Shown here: one piece after another, positions 5,328-8,686 of the stretch | Layout: every line of letters starts with the position of its first letter | How positions within the stretch are numbered: position 1 is the first letter of the stretch | Source: Chloroflexota bacterium | GTDB lineage: Bacteria; Chloroflexota; Anaerolineae; 4572-78; J111 | DNA length: 8,686 bases | Assembly: GCA_003695455.1 (NCBI GenBank) | Contig: RFJF01000276.1 | Span: 1 to 8,686 of the forward strand | Reading direction: 5' to 3' | Made by a program: the position numbers and the translations under genes | The notes under the pieces: model-generated | The model's database searches: none | What the model saw: only the letters and a program-made list of their open reading frames with translations | What the model was told of the DNA's origin: nothing

Positions 5328-6236
5328 ATGTTCCTGGAACTTGCGCAAATTTTCATCAACGTAATTACGCCGGTTTTTGCGCCGGTGGCGGTGGGGTATC
5401 TGGCCGGCCCCCGGCTGGGGCTGGATGGGCGAACCCTCTCCCGGCTGCCCTACTACATTCTTATTCCGGCATTTGTGTTCAACGTTATCAGCGTAGCCGA
5501 AGTACCGACCGCGCTGGCAACGCAGATGATTCTCTACATTTTGGTGGTCCAGCTTGCCATTTCGGGGCTGGCGTTTGGGGTGGGCAAGGCGCTGCGCCGC
5601 CCGGCCAAAATGGTGGCCGCGTTTGTGATGGTGGCGGCGTTTCCCAATGTGGGCAACTTTGGCCTGCCCATCATCACCTTCCGGCTGGGCGACGAAGCGG
5701 TTCTGGTAGCCACGGTCTATTTTCTGGCAATGATGACCATCGGCTTTATTGTGTGCGTGGCTGCCGCCAACTGGGACCACGGCGGCGGCACGGGCGCGGC
5801 GCTGGCAGTGTTCAAAACCCCGGCCCTGCTGGCGCTGGTTCCCTCGCTGCTGGTGAACTGGCTTAACATCGAACCGCCGCTGTTTTTGATGCGCGCCACC
5901 GGCTTGCTGGCCGGGGCTATGGTCCCCTCAATGCTGCTCTCGATGGGCATTCACCTGGCCTACATCAAATCCATCAAATTCAGCAGCAATGTAATGGTTG
6001 CCAGCGGCATCCGGCTGCTGGCGGGGCCGCTGCTGGCGTTGCTGGTGGCCGTTCCCTTTGGAATGACCGGCATTGAGCGCGGGGCGGGCATTTTTCAGGC
6101 GGCTATGCCTGCCGCCACGCTCACGGCCATCATTGGCATGGAATATAATCTTCTGCCCGATTTTTTAACCACCACGGTGCTGTTTTCCACACTGGCCAGT
6201 GTGGTCACGCTGACGCTGGTGCTGGCGCTGGTGTAG
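5328..6236 (+). CDS. AEC family transporter (auxin efflux carrier-like)
   Basis: 302 residues, nearly all membrane-spanning, consistent with the roughly 10-helix AEC fold of inner-membrane carriers for organic anions or related solutes. Family hallmarks are the conserved FPNVGNFGLPI segment (105-115) in the broken helix of the first half, GAMVPSMLLSMGIHL (196-210), and QAAMPAATLTAIIG (257-270) in the second half. A loop rich in Gly and charged residues (149-156) connects the halves. The start at 5328 puts the first helix right after Met; the frame is open further upstream, but that part overlaps the reductase relic in another frame. The ribosome binding site is weak (AGG about 8 bases before). 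The substrate cannot be told from sequence. It is convergent with the dehydrogenase, 13 bp apart. Confidence 0.88.
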   Translation: MFLELAQIFINVITPVFAPVAVGYLAGPRLGLDGRTLSRLPYYILIPAFVFNVISVAEVPTALATQMILYILVVQLAISGLAFGVGKALRRPAKMVAAFVMVAAFPNVGNFGLPIITFRLGDEAVLVATVYFLAMMTIGFIVCVAAANWDHGGGTGAALAVFKTPALLALVPSLLVNWLNIEPPLFLMRATGLLAGAMVPSMLLSMGIHLAYIKSIKFSSNVMVASGIRLLAGPLLALLVAVPFGMTGIERGAGIFQAAMPAATLTAIIGMEYNLLPDFLTTTVLFSTLASVVTLTLVLALV

Positions 6237-6243
6237 CGCCGGA

Positions 6244-6259
6244 GGCCGGCTACCCGGCC
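6244..6259. other. GC-rich hairpin between convergent genes
   Basis: GGCCGG (6244-6249) and CCGGCC (6254-6259) form a perfect 6-bp stem with a 4-nt loop, overlapping the dehydrogenase stop codon and lying 8 bases after the transporter stop. An overlapping alternative is GCCGG-AGG-CCGGC (6238-6250). No T tract follows on either strand, so it is not a canonical intrinsic terminator, though it could protect both 3' ends or slow polymerase. Confidence 0.35.
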
Positions 6260-7023
6260 GTCCATGCGCCGTCAATGACCACCGGCGTGCCGCTCATGAC
6301 TGAAGCCTCCGGGCGGCACAGGTAGGCAGCCAGGCTGGCAACCTCGGATGGTTCCACCAGTTTTTTCACGGCCAGCGGCTTGAGCATCACCTTTTCCACT
6401 ACTTCATCCTCAGAAATGCCGCGTGTGCGGGCCTGGGCCGCAATCTGGTTTTCAACCAGCGGGGTACGCACGTACGAGGGGGCAATCAGATTTACGGTGA
6501 TGTTGTGCGGGCCGCCCTCCAACGCGGTGGTGCGGGTTAGCCCCAGCATACCGTGTTTGGCCGAAATGTAGGCCGCTTTAAACGGCGATGCCCGCAGCGA
6601 ATGCACAGAGCCAATGTTGACAATCCGGCCCCATTTTTGGGCCTTCATGGCCGGCCAGGCGTAGCGGGTGAGCAAAAACGGCGCGGTCAGCATCAGGGCA
6701 ATCATTTTGTCCCACGTATCTTCCGGAAAATCCTCAACGGGGTCAATGTGCTGGAAGCCGGCGTTGTTCACCAGAATGTGAACCGTGCCAAACTCCTCGA
6801 TGGTGCGGTTGATGAGCGCCTTGCAATCGGCGCGCAGGCTTAAATCGCCGTGAACAAAGAGGGCCTGCAATCGTTCGGCGGCGGCCATGCCGCGCTCGGC
6901 GTTCACGTCGCTGATTACAACCTGCGCGCCATCGGCGGCAAAACGTTCGGCGCAAGCCAGACCAATACCGCTGGCCGCACCGGTGACAACTGCAACTTTA
7001 CCGTCAAATACTTTATCCGTCAT
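6250..7023 (-). CDS. D-3-hydroxybutyrate dehydrogenase (SDR family)
   Basis: 257 residues, a short-chain dehydrogenase that interconverts D-3-hydroxybutyrate and acetoacetate with NAD in ketone-body/PHB metabolism. Seen: the nucleotide motif TGAASGIG (14-21), D39 after the second strand (NAD preference), NNAG (86-89), and catalytic S139, Y152 and K156. The four residues that bind the substrate carboxylate in Pseudomonas fragi HBDH (Q94, H144, K152, Q196) all have equivalents three positions earlier: Q91, H141, K149, Q193. This favours 3-hydroxybutyrate over other SDR substrates. The usual tetrad asparagine (N114 in that enzyme) is M111 here. The start at 7023 is supported by AGGAGG (7031-7036) 7 bases upstream; a longer open frame to 7113 lacks such a site. 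A promoter candidate lies at 7148-7176. Confidence 0.9.
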   Translation of the reverse strand: MTDKVFDGKVAVVTGAASGIGLACAERFAADGAQVVISDVNAERGMAAAERLQALFVHGDLSLRADCKALINRTIEEFGTVHILVNNAGFQHIDPVEDFPEDTWDKMIALMLTAPFLLTRYAWPAMKAQKWGRIVNIGSVHSLRASPFKAAYISAKHGMLGLTRTTALEGGPHNITVNLIAPSYVRTPLVENQIAAQARTRGISEDEVVEKVMLKPLAVKKLVEPSEVASLAAYLCRPEASVMSGTPVVIDGAWTAG

Positions 7024-7070
7024 TGGATATCCTCCTGAAATTTTATTACGGTGGGCAATGTGTGAAGCAC

Positions 7071-7091
7071 TGCAATGTTTGCCGCATTGCA
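7071..7091. promoter_or_regulatory. Palindrome in the dehydrogenase leader, candidate operator
   Basis: TGCAATG-N7-CATTGCA is a perfect 7-bp inverted repeat with 21-bp total length, of the size bound by dimeric repressors. A third GCAATG half-site lies at 7055-7060. It is between the likely promoter (7148-7176) and the ribosome binding site, so a bound protein would act as a roadblock, or the RNA could form a short hairpin. The regulator is unknown. Confidence 0.4.
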
Positions 7092-7147
7092 AGCGAGCCG
7101 GGGTGGGATTCATTGTTAATCCAACGCCACAAACTCACGCTGGGGCA

Positions 7148-7176
7148 ACAGTAGCACGATTCTATGTTGCTGTCAA
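7148..7176 (-). promoter_or_regulatory. Promoter candidate for the 3-hydroxybutyrate dehydrogenase
   Basis: On the minus strand a perfect TTGACA (7171-7176) is followed after 17 nt by TACTGT (7148-7153), a 3/6 match to the -10 consensus. It gives a leader of about 118 nt. The -35 box lies inside the last codons of the serine recombinase frame. Confidence 0.45.
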
Positions 7177-8686
7177 TGTGCTCTTTAGCGATGGGCAAGA
7201 CCCCAATATTTTGGCGGCATTTCCAAGAATATGATATGTGTCACAATTAACAAGGCTACTCCCCAAATGGCAGGTTACATGAGCCATTTTCTTGCCATCT
7301 TCAACTGCCACTCTGACTTGCACATTTAACATTCTGACAATTTCACGCCTTGAGGCAAAATCATCACCTACTGTTTCTATATCCCCTCTGGTACTTTCAA
7401 CAAATTCCCTAATGCTTTTGATTTGCTCTTGTGTAAGTGTTCCTGATTCAAGTTGCTTAATCAGTACGGCGTGTTGCGCTTCCAGTTTATCAAGTTGTTC
7501 TTCAACCTGAGCAACTTCACGGCTCGCTTTTACCAACGCACGCTTTGATTTTAAGGCATCCATCTTTGCTATTTTAGAATCCAGTTCTTTTTCTTTTTTG
7601 TTAATCAGGTCAGTTGTAATTTTCAATTCACGACGAATAGGGGTGTCCTTTTTTGCCACCGCCGCCTTGTAATTGGCAAAACCTTGCTCAAGTTGTTCCT
7701 CATCTGTCAAGATTGAAACAAGCCAATTCCAAACCTGGTTATCAAGAATATCAGCCCGAAAATAGGGCAAATTGCAATGGTTTCTGTAGTCCTTGCCATT
7801 ATTGGCGGTATAGTATGCCAGATTCTTATTCATCATTCGACCAGAGAAAGCATAGTCACAACATGCACACCTTATATATCCACTGAGTAAATATTTGTTC
7901 TTTCTATTACGGCTGGCTTTTTGTCTATATTCGGCCTTTTGCCGTTGGGCTCTGTCAAAGGTTTCTTTGGAAACAATGCCGGGTACTTCAACAGCAACCC
8001 AGTGCGACTTTTCGTTTAAACTTCCGCCCCGCCTTCGTTTGCCGTAGTACCATGTTCCTGTGTAAGTTTCATTGCCCAACATCCGGCCTACAGAAGACTT
8101 AAGCCAGCCAACAGTATTTTTTCTGGCAGAGTTAGGGGTAGGTACATTAAGCTCATCGAGCTTGTCTGCAATTTTGCTTGCAGACATATTGTGGTTTATA
8201 TACCAATCGAAAATCTGACGCACGATTTTCGCTTCCGGTTCATAGATAACAAGCTGTCTGTCCTTAACTCTGTAGCCATAAGGCGGTTTACCTGATGGGA
8301 TTTTCCCGGCCTTTGCCGCATTCATCCGGCCTCTGACCAGCCTTTCTTTAATTTTTTCGCGTTCATATTCGGCAATTGTGGCTCTGATATGCTTATTTAA
8401 CCGGCCTTCCGGCGTATCGTCATATTCGGCCAAGACGTATTCAACACGGACGCCAGATTGATTCAAGGCTTCTTCTACGATAAGCTGTTTGGCGAGGTTA
8501 CGACTCAGCCGGTCAAGTTCTCTCACTATCAATACATCATACCGCCCGGCCTGGGCCATTTCACGGGCTTTGTTAAGTTCCGGAAGATTTATTTCTGCAC
8601 CGCTTGCACCCTTGTCATCTTCTTTCAATTCGGCAACGACATTATACCCCTTGTCTTTTGAGTAAGCGCGCCCCATTTCAATCTGG
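7162..8686 (-). CDS. Large serine recombinase (site-specific integrase), 5' end outside the window
   Basis: At least 507 residues are visible, and the frame runs off the right edge. The catalytic-serine segment (Y-x-R-V-S type) is outside the window. Counting from the first internal Met (8676): rest of the resolvase domain with DRLSR (55-59) and the long E helix (about 88-115); the Recombinase domain with PPYGYRV (131-137) and YEPEAKIVRQIF (145-156); a zinc-ribbon region (C270, C273, C301); and a long coiled coil (about 345-410). These enzymes integrate and excise phages or integrative elements through double-strand exchange. The zinc ribbon is unusual: the position normally reading YYxC is YYT (289-290 and next), leaving H300 or C272 as substitute ligands. 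Sampled rows have about 37-38% G+C, well below its neighbours, a sign of transfer. The last 25 or so codons may come from the integration site. Confidence 0.9.
   Translation of the reverse strand, partial: QIEMGRAYSKDKGYNVVAELKEDDKGASGAEINLPELNKAREMAQAGRYDVLIVRELDRLSRNLAKQLIVEEALNQSGVRVEYVLAEYDDTPEGRLNKHIRATIAEYEREKIKERLVRGRMNAAKAGKIPSGKPPYGYRVKDRQLVIYEPEAKIVRQIFDWYINHNMSASKIADKLDELNVPTPNSARKNTVGWLKSSVGRMLGNETYTGTWYYGKRRRGGSLNEKSHWVAVEVPGIVSKETFDRAQRQKAEYRQKASRNRKNKYLLSGYIRCACCDYAFSGRMMNKNLAYYTANNGKDYRNHCNLPYFRADILDNQVWNWLVSILTDEEQLEQGFANYKAAVAKKDTPIRRELKITTDLINKKEKELDSKIAKMDALKSKRALVKASREVAQVEEQLDKLEAQHAVLIKQLESGTLTQEQIKSIREFVESTRGDIETVGDDFASRREIVRMLNVQVRVAVEDGKKMAHVTCHLGSSLVNCDTYHILGNAAKILGSCPSLKSTLTAT

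Noticed and set aside
5105..5866. Long plus-strand frame continuing from the reductase relic through the transporter gene
   Set aside because: After about 5293 it becomes a Gly/Arg-rich shadow of the transporter's coding sequence in another frame.
7024..7113. N-terminal extension of the dehydrogenase
   Set aside because: AGGAGG lies at the right distance from 7023, and SDR proteins begin a few residues before the TGxxxGIG motif, as here.
1..8686. CRISPR array or tRNA genes
   Set aside because: No regularly spaced identical repeats with unique spacers and no cloverleaf with an intact T-arm were found. A GGGTTCAGTCC near 159-169 resembles a T-arm but lacks the required loop adenine.

Overview
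The window looks like a chromosomal segment of a GC-rich bacterium, most plausibly a member of the Chloroflexota (Anaerolineae-like). That placement is an inference from protein style (an alanine/proline-rich linker in DnaX, a Gly/Lys-rich start on YbaB) and from intergenic heptamer repeats; no rRNA is present to confirm it. Most of the window is GC-rich: sampled 60-base rows in the middle have about 60-70% G+C. The right end is clearly poorer: rows at 7381 and 8161 have about 37-38%.

Layout from left to right. (1) 1-310 has no convincing protein gene. It holds a near-consensus sigma70-type promoter (241-269) and an intrinsic terminator (25-57), both on the minus strand and about 180-210 nt apart: an unannotated small RNA or an attenuated leader for a gene beyond the left edge. 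(2) 311-2957 (minus) is the classic replication/repair operon dnaX-ybaB-recR, read right to left. (3) 2958-3308 is the divergent control region between dnaX and surE. It has an extended -10 promoter and several degenerate repeats with 7-nt periodicity. (4) 3309-4901 (plus) carries surE and a peroxiredoxin-like gene. Each is preceded by a copy of the same roughly 100-bp leader element. (5) 4902-5327 holds a second kind of heptamer inverted repeat and the relic of a GrdB/PrdB-like reductase gene. (6) 5328-6236 (plus) is an AEC-family membrane transporter, convergent with a D-3-hydroxybutyrate dehydrogenase (6250-7023, minus). (7) 7162-8686 (minus) is a large serine recombinase that runs off the right edge. 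It probably marks the end of an integrated mobile element. Its last codons contain the -35 box of the likely dehydrogenase promoter.

How the genes fit together: DnaX loads the clamp at the replication fork, and YbaB and RecR act in nucleoid binding and RecFOR recombination repair. SurE and the peroxiredoxin are stress/housekeeping functions. The transporter and the dehydrogenase are metabolic genes without an obvious shared pathway. The strongest candidates for something undescribed are the RNA at 25-236, whose sequence allows mutually exclusive terminator and antiterminator pairings, and the 7-nt-periodic repeat family that decorates the intergenic spaces.
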